From positions 48,530 through 112,529 of the forward strand of contig LNEG01000001.1 of assembly GCA_001464865.1 (NCBI GenBank): DNA of 64,000 bases, written 5' to 3'. Below the pieces are notes generated by a model. It was not told where the DNA came from. It saw nothing but the letters and a program-made list of their open reading frames with translations, and ran no database searches. The position numbers were made by a program, and so were the translations under genes. The DNA is from Burkholderiales bacterium Ga0074133. GTDB lineage: Bacteria; Pseudomonadota; Gammaproteobacteria; Burkholderiales; Burkholderiaceae_C. Below are positions 14,443 through 23,659 of the stretch, in pieces. Position 1 is the stretch's first letter. The number at the start of each line of letters is the position of its first letter.

Positions 14443-16584
14443 ATGAACGACGTCGCCCTGCCCTCGCCTTCCGTGCCGGCGCGGCGACGTGGACGCCCCC
14501 CAGGGGCCAAGAACAAGGTGCTGCGCACCGAGGTACTGGGCGTCCACCACTTCGCCTTCCTGCGCTCCTGGTTCCAGGGTGTCGAGTCCCACGAGGCCTG
14601 GAAGCGCTACATGGACTTCTGCGATCCGGTGTCGGATCCCAGGCACGTGGAGAGCCGGCGAAAGCAGCTGATGGCGGACATCCTGAGAGCAGGAGAGGCG
14701 CTCGACGCAACCCTGAGACCAGAACACAAGATTTCGGGTGCGCTGAAGCTGCTCGCGAGATCACCCATCGCACCGAAGGTGGTGGCCGTGCCCCCCTCGC
14801 TTGAAGCGTTTGCCGAGTCCATCGGCATGGAGGACTGGGGTGAGGCAGAGATCCTTGAGAAGTACAAGGAGCACTATCACCTGGACCGCCCCCTTGAGGA
14901 TGACGAAAAGCCCTCTCCAGAAGACGCCAAGGCGGCCGAACAGGTCAAGGCCCTCAATCAGGTGGCCACCGCACTGGCGCGCAGCCTCAAGCTGACCGAT
15001 GGTCTGGATCTCTGGCTCCACGATGCAACCACTGAACATCTCCAGGCCGTCAAGGTTGTGACGGTTGGCCAGCTCATCGACTTCATCAACCTGCACGGCT
15101 ACAACTGGCACCGCAAGGTCGGTGGCATAGGGCCCACACGAGCTCGGTCGATCACCGCGTGGCTCAACGACAGTGCTGCCGATCTGAACAAGCCTTTGAG
15201 CCACCGGGCACTTGCGAAGCCGGGAAGCATCGAGGAGTCATCGAAGGATTTGGTCTCAACGCAGCGGTACGGCATCGTCCCGCTGGACCAGCTCGTGATC
15301 GATCCTGCGCTGAACGGCGAAAAAGGGGTCTTCCGCACTGGCATGGTGAGCACACTGGGCGCCAACAACGATCTGGACGCGGTGCGCGCCTGGCTCTCCC
15401 ACTACAAGGAGCGGCCCCACACCTATCGGTCCTACGTCAAGGAAGTCGAGCGCTTCCTCCTGTGGTGCGTGCACGAACGGCGCAAGGCTCTGTCCTCGGT
15501 CAACTCGCAGGACTGCATGGCGTACCGGGAGTTTCTGCGCGACCTGCCAGACACCTGGATTCAGAGGCCGGGTGCGCGCCGCGAACACGACAGCGGATGG
15601 CGCCCCTTTCGCGCGCAGCTCGCCCCATCCAGCATCAAGCAGTCCATCGTGATCATTCAGATCATGTTTGGGGCACTGCACAAAGAGGGATACATGGCTG
15701 CAAATCCCATGGCGAACGTGAGCCATGGATTTGATCTTCCCGAGAGCAAGATCGAAATCAAAAGGTCTCTCACCGAGGCGCAGTGGGCCCACGTGAAAAA
15801 CAGCATCGAGCTGGAGGAGAACGGGGCTGTGAGGCGGAGATTTTCCGCTTTGCTCGAGCTGCTGGTGGCCACCGGCGTTCGACTTGATGAGCTGTCCAAC
15901 GCCAAGTGGAAAGACCTGGTGAAAAGGACCGTGGACGACCAGGACGCGTGGATTCTCACTGTGACAGGGAAACGCAAGAAAGTGCGCGAGGTGATGGTGC
16001 CCAACCGTGTGGTGGATCTGCTCAAGGCGCACCACGCAGACTACCTCGAGCTCGCAAACGCGGAAGAAGGTAACGACCAGCCCTTGATCGGCTCGCTCAA
16101 TCACCGGGTCGGCGAAAAGGGGTCGAAGCTCGTGGCCGGCCAAAAAGCGCCCTCTTCCCTCCAGCCTGGTGTTTCAGATCCGATCGACTTCACGATCACG
16201 AGCGCAGGCATCTACTTGCTGCTCCGTCGGATGTTCCGCCGCATCTCTGCTTCCGCTCCTCCTGACATCGATGCAGAGCACCTCAGCAGGGCTTCAACTC
16301 ACTGGCTGCGCCACACCTTCGGCCGACAAAGCGCTGCGGCCGAGATGCCGATCGAGGTCCTACAGCAAACCCTGGGGCACGCCAGTATTGCAACCACCAC
16401 CATTTACCTGACCACAGAGCGTGATCGCATGGTGCGTGAGATGCGCAAAGCCCAAGATGCGCGCGCCCTGCTCCACTCCAAGGGGCCGATACCCATGGGG
16501 GTCAATTCCCTTGCTACAGTCAAAGCCCACCCAGACATGGAGCCCATGAATGACGGCACTGATGAAGTACCTGACGATCGATGA
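14443..16584 (+). CDS. large tyrosine recombinase / phage-type integrase
   Basis: 713 residues. The N-terminal ~250 match the extended domain of large plasmid integrases (DUF3701-like), with a helix-hairpin-helix-like KVGGIGPTRARSITAWL near residue 225. The core follows: a SAM-like domain, then the catalytic set, with Arg in ATGVRLDEL (~478), Lys in TGKRKK (~508), HWLRHTFG (His and Arg, ~620), LGHAS (~643) and the nucleophile Tyr in TTIYLTT (~655). All catalytic residues are present, so it should be active. It probably resolves plasmid multimers or integrates the element. An excisionase-like gene lies at 25010. Confidence 0.93.
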   Translation: MNDVALPSPSVPARRRGRPPGAKNKVLRTEVLGVHHFAFLRSWFQGVESHEAWKRYMDFCDPVSDPRHVESRRKQLMADILRAGEALDATLRPEHKISGALKLLARSPIAPKVVAVPPSLEAFAESIGMEDWGEAEILEKYKEHYHLDRPLEDDEKPSPEDAKAAEQVKALNQVATALARSLKLTDGLDLWLHDATTEHLQAVKVVTVGQLIDFINLHGYNWHRKVGGIGPTRARSITAWLNDSAADLNKPLSHRALAKPGSIEESSKDLVSTQRYGIVPLDQLVIDPALNGEKGVFRTGMVSTLGANNDLDAVRAWLSHYKERPHTYRSYVKEVERFLLWCVHERRKALSSVNSQDCMAYREFLRDLPDTWIQRPGARREHDSGWRPFRAQLAPSSIKQSIVIIQIMFGALHKEGYMAANPMANVSHGFDLPESKIEIKRSLTEAQWAHVKNSIELEENGAVRRRFSALLELLVATGVRLDELSNAKWKDLVKRTVDDQDAWILTVTGKRKKVREVMVPNRVVDLLKAHHADYLELANAEEGNDQPLIGSLNHRVGEKGSKLVAGQKAPSSLQPGVSDPIDFTITSAGIYLLLRRMFRRISASAPPDIDAEHLSRASTHWLRHTFGRQSAAAEMPIEVLQQTLGHASIATTTIYLTTERDRMVREMRKAQDARALLHSKGPIPMGVNSLATVKAHPDMEPMNDGTDEVPDDR

Positions 16585-17167
16585 ATCGGAGGTCGTGGCC
16601 ATTGCAATCGAGCGCTCTGATGACCGGCTGATTGGCAGGCTAGTCTCGATCATCGAGCGCCTTCAAATCGAGGTGGACAACAGGGCCTGGTTGAGACCGC
16701 AGAGAGACCCGGATGACCCTGAGACTTTCATCCTCGCATCGGGCAAGCTCTACCCGCCAAAAGAAGCCGCGGAGTACAGCGATGCGAGCATTACCTTTGA
16801 CACCCCAGATGGCAGGCTGAACCATCCGCCTACAGGCTCAAGAGATCTGTTTTCAGCCACGATCACTGTGCCGGTATCGAACATGGAGATCGCGGCGATC
16901 CATCTTGAGCCAAGGAGGGAAAACTTCCCGAGCGAGCAGGATTCATTTCCTCTTGAAGAGCACGATCCCTCTCGGCAAAGCGTCTCGATCAGAGCCTCTT
17001 TTGAAGACGGGGTGCCAGTTGTTCGAGCGTCGATTTCATCGGGCAGTTACCTCAAGCAAGTTTCAGCTGGCTTCACCGCTGAAATGCACAAGGAAGAAAT
17101 CAAGCTGCGTCTGAACGGACGCACTGAAACCATTGCGGCCCAGGCAGGGGTGGAAGAACCTGATTGA
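16550..17167 (+). CDS. hypothetical protein overlapping the integrase
   Basis: 205 residues. It overlaps the integrase 3' end by 35 bp in another frame, so translation is likely coupled. An in-frame ATG at 16562 is an alternative start. The sequence starts with an acidic region (DESEVVAIAIERSDDR) followed by a beta-rich part with Ser/Thr repeats. No family recognised. It may assist or regulate the recombinase, from position only. Confidence 0.6.
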   Translation: MTALMKYLTIDESEVVAIAIERSDDRLIGRLVSIIERLQIEVDNRAWLRPQRDPDDPETFILASGKLYPPKEAAEYSDASITFDTPDGRLNHPPTGSRDLFSATITVPVSNMEIAAIHLEPRRENFPSEQDSFPLEEHDPSRQSVSIRASFEDGVPVVRASISSGSYLKQVSAGFTAEMHKEEIKLRLNGRTETIAAQAGVEEPD

Positions 17168-17216
17168 ACGGCGGTGGCCGAGGAGAACGTGCGCCCTCCC
17201 CTGCCCCAAGGCTCCA

Positions 17217-18341
17217 TCAAGAGGTCGTCGTTGGCTCTTTCGACAGTGCACTCTCGATGCGCTTTTGTAGGTCTTCAGTCTCTTCGACGCTCAGGCCCTT
17301 GAAAGAGATGCTGAATTCACCGCGGCTCGGCACCACCTTCAGCGCTCCTTTGTGGGCACCAAACTTCACGTGTGAGCTTTCACCCCTCACGCGGCGCTTC
17401 GGCCCCTCGAGCTTGGACTTCACCAAGTTGGCAATCTGGTGCCGGTTGAGCTGCTTCTCCTTGATTTCATCGACGATGTCCAGCGCCATCAGCGTACGAG
17501 CTTCGAGCGTCTCCTCTTCCATGTTGTCGCTGAAGAGTTCGGAGACGGTGTAGAGCGCAATCCCGGTTGTCGTCGCCGGTGAAGCATCCATGGCCAAGTG
17601 CACCTTCGACGGCATGCGCGCAATCCGCAGGTAGCTACTCACTGCGGCAGGAGACAGGCGCCCTCCTCCTGGTGCCTCGACCTTTTCAATGAGCTCAACC
17701 TGGCTCTTGACTACGCCCTTCTCCATCAGTGTTTTCAGGCTGAGTGCGTAGTCCAGAAGGTTCGTGTCGGACCTGTTCTCGTTGAGCGCGCGTGCACGCC
17801 GGAACAGTTCGAGATCGTCGTGAGGCGGCTCTTCGAACTTGATGTCGAGGAACGATGTGTCCGTGATTTTTGCGGCCCGATATCGTGTACCTCCATCGAT
17901 CAGCTTGACTCGCCCGTCCTGCACGTATCCATGGGCTGCAACGTCTTGTCCATCGCCCATCGTTTTCGCGATCTTGTTGATCTTTTCCTCCGTGTAGATC
18001 CTTCGAGGACTCATCGGATTTGTGTCGATCATGTGGAGCGGAACTCGCACGATTGCGCCAGGAATGCACGCACGCAGGTCGAATGCAACCGGCACAGTGA
18101 CCTGGGGTGTCGCAATTGTTGTGGCCGCAACCGGGGGTGCACTGGCCAGGACGGGCGCAGAAGAAGGTGCCGAGTTGCCCTGAACGCCCTCCTCTGTGAT
18201 TTCCGTAAGGCCTGTTGGCTGTCGCTTGACGATTTCCGTGGCTGCCGCAAACCGGTCGACGGCCGTAGAACTGGCGGCCGACTGGTGAGCGCTCATCGCA
18301 GCAGCCGGATCCATTTTGATTTTTGGAGCCTTTGTGACCAT
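17217..18341 (-). CDS. parB: ParB-family partition protein
   Basis: 374 residues. A low-complexity Ala/Pro/Thr region (~1-85) is followed by the ParB/Srx-type domain: HMIDTNPMSPRRIYTEEKI, then AAHGYVQDGRVKLIDGGTRYRAA at about 135-160, where the GGxRxxA signature binds CTP in this family. A helix-turn-helix region (SPAAVSSYLRIARM, ~230) and a C-terminal part follow. It should bind the palindromes at 19211-19592 and, with ParA 4 bp upstream in the same operon, segregate the plasmid. Confidence 0.92.
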   Translation of the reverse strand: MVTKAPKIKMDPAAAMSAHQSAASSTAVDRFAAATEIVKRQPTGLTEITEEGVQGNSAPSSAPVLASAPPVAATTIATPQVTVPVAFDLRACIPGAIVRVPLHMIDTNPMSPRRIYTEEKINKIAKTMGDGQDVAAHGYVQDGRVKLIDGGTRYRAAKITDTSFLDIKFEEPPHDDLELFRRARALNENRSDTNLLDYALSLKTLMEKGVVKSQVELIEKVEAPGGGRLSPAAVSSYLRIARMPSKVHLAMDASPATTTGIALYTVSELFSDNMEEETLEARTLMALDIVDEIKEKQLNRHQIANLVKSKLEGPKRRVRGESSHVKFGAHKGALKVVPSRGEFSISFKGLSVEETEDLQKRIESALSKEPTTTS

Positions 18342-18345
18342 GGTT

Positions 18346-19041
18346 TCACTCCTTTGACGCAGGGATCTTCAGCAGCGCTGCCACTGCATCAGCCAACGCA
18401 TCGATTTCAACGATCGCATCTTTTGCGTTGGGCATCCTGTGCACGAACGTTCCATAGAGCATCGATCGCGTGTAGGCAACTCGATCACTGAGCACTTCTT
18501 TGAGAGGCGGGAACTCGGGGAAATTCTTGTCCTTGCCCACCACGTCCAGTGCCATTCGCTCGTCAGGCCTGTTCTTTCGAAATGCTGTTGCAACGACCCG
18601 CACCGGGTAGTCGAGCCCGCTCGTTTGGCGCGCCTTCTTGGCAAGCGCCAGAGCTGCGGGCAAGGCATCTGTGTCCGCCGGGCTGAGCTTTGTTGGAATC
18701 AATGCCAGGTCACTTACCAAAAGCGATGCCCAAGTGTTCGGTTGATCCACAGATGGCGCACAGTCAACGAAAATTAAGTCATATTTAGCGACTAATTTGC
18801 CAAGTTCAGCAGCAGTCGATTCTTTGTATCTGTAACCTGTCCACAAAGTCGCAGGGAAATTCGCACCCCCCTGGCGGGACAACCAGGCTCCAGCGGTCTG
18901 CTGAGCATCTAGGTCGGCGACCAAAACGTCGTATCCGCGATGGCCAAAAGTGCCGGCCAACTGGCAAGTGGTCGTGGTCTTGCCTACCCCGCCCTTCTGA
19001 TTGAAGAGAGTGATGATCTTGCCCAAAGGTTTCTTGCTCAT
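18346..19041 (-). CDS. parA: ParA-family partition ATPase
   Basis: 231 residues from the ATG at 19041, which has a strong AGGAG site; the ORF extends upstream to 19074 without need. Deviant Walker A motif KGGVGKTT at residues 16-23, followed by VADLDAQQTAGAW and the Walker B region LIFVDCAPSVDQPNTW. There is no N-terminal DNA-binding domain, so this is the short ParA type that moves DNA on the nucleoid. parB follows in the same operon, and five palindromic repeats begin 170 bp upstream. Confidence 0.94.
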   Translation of the reverse strand: MSKKPLGKIITLFNQKGGVGKTTTTCQLAGTFGHRGYDVLVADLDAQQTAGAWLSRQGGANFPATLWTGYRYKESTAAELGKLVAKYDLIFVDCAPSVDQPNTWASLLVSDLALIPTKLSPADTDALPAALALAKKARQTSGLDYPVRVVATAFRKNRPDERMALDVVGKDKNFPEFPPLKEVLSDRVAYTRSMLYGTFVHRMPNAKDAIVEIDALADAVAALLKIPASKE

Positions 19042-19210
19042 AGCTTCTCCTGTTTTGAGCCGCGATTCTCGCAAGTCGATGGTGAAAACGCAAGCAGATC
19101 AACAAGCTAGGCCCATCTTTTTATGTTCTTGAAGAGTATTGCGCGCCAAGTGTTGGCTTTTTATCTTCCCGGGCCAAGCCGAACCACTCAGCGGAGTCCC
19201 CAGTGCGCGA

Positions 19211-19592
19211 CTTCAGACGTCTGAAGTTGCACGCCAGGAAGGCGCGTACGCGCCCTGTAGAGCGTTGCTCTCGGAGGAGTACCCCAGGTATTCACCCGGC
19301 CGCAGAAAAAGCTAGTGTTCTGCGTTGGTAATAAATCAGCCAACTCGAAGTCGAGACATTGCTATGCGGACAGCTTTTCTTCGCTGCATTGTTTCCCGAG
19401 CTCAGCACTTCTTCAGACGTCTGAAGTTCGATCCCCTGATGCAACCTTCAGACGTCTGAAGACCGTATCGGTGATGGGATGGGATTGATTTGGTCCACTT
19501 CAGACGTCTGAAGTTGATCTGCATCCTCGACTGTACGTACATGCTTGTACATCAGAGTTGCCTGGGATGGAGATGACTTCAGACGTCTGAAG
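19211..19592. repeat. five CTTCAGACGTCTGAAG palindromes, putative parS centromere
   Basis: A perfect 16-bp palindrome occurs five times, at 19211-19226, 19411-19426, 19446-19461, 19498-19513 and 19577-19592. Three copies extend to ACTTCAGACGTCTGAAGT. The block lies just upstream of parA and is the natural ParB binding region. The gap between the first and second copies (184 bp) leaves room for the par promoter. Confidence 0.85.
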
Positions 19593-20151
19593 TTTTGGTG
19601 CCGGGATTTACTTCGCTTATGAGCACTCTGGTCCTGTCCGGTCCGGACGAGTCAAAAGCCATGGTGATGTTTCGCGTGCCGCACAGATGCCGCATCCAGC
19701 GGGCAATCCGTCCATCTTGCAGAGTACTTCCTCGGCGCTCTTGACACAGCAAGGCCTTCTGTTGGGCAACTTTGTTATCAGTCGCAATTACGTGCTAAAG
19801 GAAGGTGGTGTTGTCATCGTCGTGTGTATCCGATATCTCTCCCGCAGGTTATTGGGGCAGGTTCTCCACCTACGGAATCAAGGGCGAGAGAGGAGGGCGG
19901 CCTGAGGAGGCGCATCCTCTGGGCCTGAACACGTGTACCCAGCGGCCCCATTGCACCCCGGTGAACACAACGGCTCCAGTACACCTCTGGGATTCGAGCT
20001 CGTTGGTATGGGCGATCAAGCGAACGGGATCAGCTGGGGCACCTCATGCAGTAGATGAATCGTCGAAAGTCACCAAAGACCCACCTACGTGACTCGGGGG
20101 ATCTTGCCTGGCGCACCGTGGTCCTACAGTGTTCAGGTATTCATCGTTCTG
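19593..20151. other. intergenic region between centromere and origin
   Basis: About 560 bp in which I find no gene with a plausible ribosome site and no repeats of either neighbouring type. Weak ORFs at 19687-20092 on the plus strand have no recognisable protein features. Confidence 0.4.
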
Positions 20152-21124
20152 AGGTGACCGTTTATGGGTTCGGAGGCCATGTTTAGCGACAAGTTAATAA
20201 CCACTCACACTCCACAATCGCTAGATCTGGCATGCCCATGGAACTTGAGGCATCGACTTTCGATGGGGTAGTCGCCGTTATTTGTGAAAACAGGTGACCA
20301 CTTATGGGGATGCAAGCGCTGAGAGCGGTTCCCGACCCCATAAACGGTCACCTCAAGACGTTTCCCAGGGGCAAAACTTGAATAAAACAGCCATTCCAGG
20401 CGTTTCAGGCCCCATAGATGGTCACCTCAAGCCTTCATAGCGGGCACGATGCCCCCATAAAAGGTCACCTGAAAGCTCACTTAAACACTGGGATGGCTGA
20501 AGCAGGTTTGGGATTGCAAGCCCCATAACATGTCACCAATGCCATCAGGTCGGACCGCCTGGTGACCATGGTGCACAAACAGCAGGAATTAAGGAGTAGG
20601 GCGGCAGATCCATGGTCGACCCCACAACAGGTCACCTTTGAACGATGAACAAGCACAGCGCAGAGTGTGTTCGCTGATAGATCTCCCCATAACTGGTCAC
20701 CTTCAATTGACTCGTCCCAGCAGAGAGCTAAATCAAGTCGTCCAGCTGCTTCGGACCACCACCCCATAACTGGTCACCTTAGCCAATCGGTTGAATTTGG
20801 ACTCACAGGAGGACGCCCCATAAACGGTCACCAAAACAACGGCCTTGAGTTCATGGGGATCGTGGGACCTGCAGTTATCGCCGGCCGACCAGGCCTGCCG
20901 CCCTTCCCCATAGCTGTACACCTAAGCGTGCTGAGCGAGGAATCACCAAGATCTGAACCCATCCCCACAGATAGTCACCTCAAGCAATCCCCATAACTGG
21001 TCACCAATGAAGCTCCCCATAAAGGGTCACCAATACAAAGGGGGGGGGGGCTGGTCAGTTATCCAGATGAAAAGGGGCTCTTGATCCGCCCTGCGCCGAT
21101 GCAACACCCCATATCAGGTCACCT
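20152..21124. repeat. dispersed iterons of the replication origin
   Basis: At least fourteen copies of an 18-bp iteron, consensus CCCCATAAMTGGTCACCT, lie across about 1 kb. The first two (20152-20168 and 20292-20309) are inverted. Others start near 20336, 20410, 20453, 20521, 20620, 20685, 20762, 20817, 20906, 20963, 20989, 21015 and 21107. Such repeats bind the initiator to start replication and control copy number. Copies at 20906 and 20963 are degenerate. Confidence 0.88.
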
Positions 21125-21150
21125 TTCTACCCAAATTCAGTAACCTGTTT

Positions 21151-21276
21151 CCCCATAGAGGGGGACCCTCGCCCCACAAGTGGCGACCAATGGCCCCATA
21201 GGCGTCCACCGGCGCCCCAAATCCCGTAACCTATCGACCCAGAAGTGGCCACCTATTCCCCCATAGATGGTCACCT
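21151..21276. repeat. helically phased iterons next to rep
   Basis: Six iteron copies start at 21151, 21172, 21194, 21215, 21237 and 21259, spaced 21-22 bp, exactly two DNA turns. Most are degenerate; the last (CCCCATAGATGGTCACCT) is a perfect type. This is the classical layout of an origin core, which the dispersed copies upstream lack. Confidence 0.82.
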
Positions 21277-21289
21277 CGACCTCTTGGAA

Positions 21290-21474
21290 GCCGCGTCGTT
21301 ACTGGTGTTTGACGTGCCTAAAGGTTAAAAGAAGCAAGTGTTCTTCTAAAGGAATGAAAGTGCTCTTCTAAAAAATACACAACCTCGATCCGTGGGTCTT
21401 GTCAAGAAAAAGACAGGGGAAACACGGCCCTACAGGTGACCTACCATCGCATGATTTCCACCTAGAATGACTCG
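21290..21474. other. AT-rich segment and rep promoter region
   Basis: The sequence turns AT-rich here and holds a direct repeat AAGTGYTCTTCTAAA at 21336-21350 and 21358-21372, again 22 bp apart. It is the best candidate for the origin melting region and also contains the rep promoter, which I cannot place exactly. Confidence 0.5.
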
Positions 21475-22788
21475 ATGGCAAAGAAACCTTCCACCTCCCG
21501 CGGCGAGATGAGCCAGTTTGGGCTGTTCCAGGTACCCGAGGTACCCCGGCCCTACAAAAAAGCCGTACAGGTAGTCCACAGCAAGCCCAGAGGCCAACTG
21601 TCGCTACTGCAGCGCAAGGTTTCCAACGCGTGGCTGAAAAACGCGACGCAGAACGAAGCGGATCCTGAAGGCTGGTGGAGCCTGCGCATTCAAGACATGG
21701 CCAGCGACATTGGGTTCGACTCCAAAAATGGAGCGTATCTCAAGGAGTCTGCGTACGAGCTGATGCGCGTGGTTTTTGAATGGGATGTGATTGCCCCGGA
21801 AGGCAAACGTGTGAAGTGGAAGGCATCCGTCCTTTTCCCTGACATCGAGATCACCTCGGAGCACATCCGGTACCGCATCAGCAGCCAGCTGCGCGACCAG
21901 GTGCTCAATCCTGAGATGTACGCGTTGGTGGACATGAACATCGTGAAGCGGTTCAAAAAGTCCGCGTCACTGGCGCTGTACGAGTTCTGCGTTCGTTTTG
22001 AACGGGTGGGCCAGACATCAGAGGTTCAGTGGAAGAGCTTCAGAGACATCATGCTGGGCGAATCCTCTGAGTCGAAGTCGTACCAGGAGTACAAGTACTT
22101 CAAAGCCAAAGTGCTGAAACCCGCCATCGCGGAGGTCAACGCTCAAGCAGATATCAAGGTCGAGCTCGTCGAGAAGAAGGTGGGCCGGAGCATCGACAAC
22201 ATCCAGTTCAAAGTCCACAAGGAACGTCCTGTGCACCTTGAGGTGGTCATCGAGGATGAAGAGTCGCTAAAGCTCGTCGGTGAGATGATCAAGATAGGGT
22301 TGCCGCAGTCTGAAGCGAAAAAGATTCTGCGGGAGTACCAGCGCCAAGAGGTCGCTGCTGCGATCGAGTACACCAAACGCAGAGCAGCAGACAAGCGAGC
22401 GAAAGAACTCGGGAACGTTGCCGCATACCTCCGCCAGGTCCTGAAGAACGGCTGGGCGGTTGTGGATGAGGAAGTGGCGAAGGGGAAGGTGACAGAGAGG
22501 CCGTCCAAGAACACAGGCAATTCACTCATCGAGGGCCAGTACATGGTCCACCAGATGAAAGAAGCAGAGGGCTACTTCAAAGAGCTGGAACCTGAGGACC
22601 AGGACAAACTGATCAACACCTACAACGAGCAGCAGCCCACTACACAGCTTCAGGTGAAGAAGAAAACCTCCAAGGGCGCGCAGACGGCATTCTTCCGCTG
22701 GCTTGGTCTTCACGTCTGGGGGCAGCCGAGTTCTGACGAACTCCTCGCCTTTGCCAGCGAGATGATCGCAGCTGCAGCCAAGGACTGA
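21475..22788 (+). CDS. rep: replication initiator, Rep_3 family
   Basis: 437 residues. The N-terminal ~260 fit the two winged-helix domains of Rep_3 initiators: LQRKVSNAWLKNA at ~45, ESAYELMRVVFEWDVI, then FKKSASLALYEFCVRFERVGQTSEVQWKSFRDIMLG typical of the second winged helix, and YFKAKVLKPAIAEVNAQADIKVELVEKKVGRSI. The long charged C-terminal region (~260-437) is beyond the usual family length. It should bind the iterons directly upstream and recruit host DnaA and helicase. Confidence 0.92.
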   Translation: MAKKPSTSRGEMSQFGLFQVPEVPRPYKKAVQVVHSKPRGQLSLLQRKVSNAWLKNATQNEADPEGWWSLRIQDMASDIGFDSKNGAYLKESAYELMRVVFEWDVIAPEGKRVKWKASVLFPDIEITSEHIRYRISSQLRDQVLNPEMYALVDMNIVKRFKKSASLALYEFCVRFERVGQTSEVQWKSFRDIMLGESSESKSYQEYKYFKAKVLKPAIAEVNAQADIKVELVEKKVGRSIDNIQFKVHKERPVHLEVVIEDEESLKLVGEMIKIGLPQSEAKKILREYQRQEVAAAIEYTKRRAADKRAKELGNVAAYLRQVLKNGWAVVDEEVAKGKVTERPSKNTGNSLIEGQYMVHQMKEAEGYFKELEPEDQDKLINTYNEQQPTTQLQVKKKTSKGAQTAFFRWLGLHVWGQPSSDELLAFASEMIAAAAKD

Positions 22789-22850
22789 GACGCCTTTCGA
22801 AAGCAGGACTTTGTCCGCGGATGACTGCGTGCCACTGTTGACGCGATGGT

Positions 22851-22877
22851 GCGTATCTGATATCGTAATCACATACG
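22851..22877. promoter_or_regulatory. GATATC-type element, two facing half-sites
   Basis: GCGTATCTGATATC, exactly the reverse complement of the element at 57082-57095, is followed by a facing TAATCACATACG. It ends 15 bp upstream of the NYN-domain gene start, overlapping where its promoter must be. Confidence 0.65.
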
Positions 22878-22892
22878 TTTTCAGGATCATAC

Positions 22893-23600
22893 ATGTTCAA
22901 CCGCCGCTTTCTTGACTCAGTGAGGCACCGCCTCATCAACGTGATGAGTCCCTCGCTGCAATCTCGGAAATTGAAGCCCAAAGGGGTTGAAGACGGCTTC
23001 ATGGTCTTCGTGGACTACCAAAATTTCTACTTCCATTTGAGGACGGTCTACGAGATCAATGCACAGCAGGTGAATCCGCTGCAGCTTTTTGAGTCGCTCG
23101 CACAAGAAAATGGCTTCAAAATTGCTGAGGTCATGATCTTCACGGGTGTACCAGATGCCGAGAGAGACCCGAAAGGCTCAGCCATGATCCAGAGGCGATT
23201 GGCGTTCTTTCGGCATATTGGAATCCAGGTATTCACGGCACCGATGGTCTACGTAAATGATCGCAAGGAAGGCCGCGCACGCGCCATGGAACGGGGCGTG
23301 GATCTTATGCTGGCCAGCGAGTTGATCAAGAAGGTCAATGCCGGCGTTTCCAAGATCATGATCGTGAGCAACGACAAAGCATTCGCTCAATCAGTGCGCA
23401 TTGCCGCTGATGTCGCCATGGGCAACGGCAAGGTGCTTGAAGCACTCTCTGTGATTCCTGAGGGCTTTGATCCGGAGTCTCTACGCATGCGTGGAATCGG
23501 AGCTGAGGGCATTGACTTCACAACCCGGATTGGCCTCAGCCAGGAACTCATGAACGATCACATGGCTGTGCGCATCCGTGATGAGGGAGCGATCGCTTGA
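22893..23600 (+). CDS. NYN/LabA-like predicted ribonuclease
   Basis: 235 residues. A PIN-like NYN domain is shown by FVDYQNFYFHLR near residue 32 (first metal-binding Asp), RAMERGVDLMLASELI (second acidic set) and KIMIVSNDKAFAQSVRIA (third). Proteins of this family cut RNA, in some cases tRNA or rRNA. The first ~25 residues are basic. The gene stands alone behind rep, with a GATATC-type site directly upstream, so it is probably regulated with the transfer genes. Confidence 0.85.
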   Translation: MFNRRFLDSVRHRLINVMSPSLQSRKLKPKGVEDGFMVFVDYQNFYFHLRTVYEINAQQVNPLQLFESLAQENGFKIAEVMIFTGVPDAERDPKGSAMIQRRLAFFRHIGIQVFTAPMVYVNDRKEGRARAMERGVDLMLASELIKKVNAGVSKIMIVSNDKAFAQSVRIAADVAMGNGKVLEALSVIPEGFDPESLRMRGIGAEGIDFTTRIGLSQELMNDHMAVRIRDEGAIA

Positions 23601-23659
23601 TCAACCTGGGGCCGCTGGGGTGATCTTCGTTGCTGGAATCGCAGTGGCGAGTTACCTCG

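Noticed and set aside
13679-14773. Minus-strand ORF of 364 codons under the LivK-like and integrase genes
   Set aside because: It is antisense to two well-supported genes and has an Arg/Pro-rich composition typical of a shadow frame.
21040-21051. Run of G residues in the origin
   Set aside because: A homopolymer may be a sequencing or assembly effect; no function can be argued from it.
20152-21276. Regularly repeated units that might be taken for a CRISPR array
   Set aside because: The repeats are 18 bp, occur in both orientations and have irregular spacing; they sit beside rep and fit iterons. No cas genes are present.
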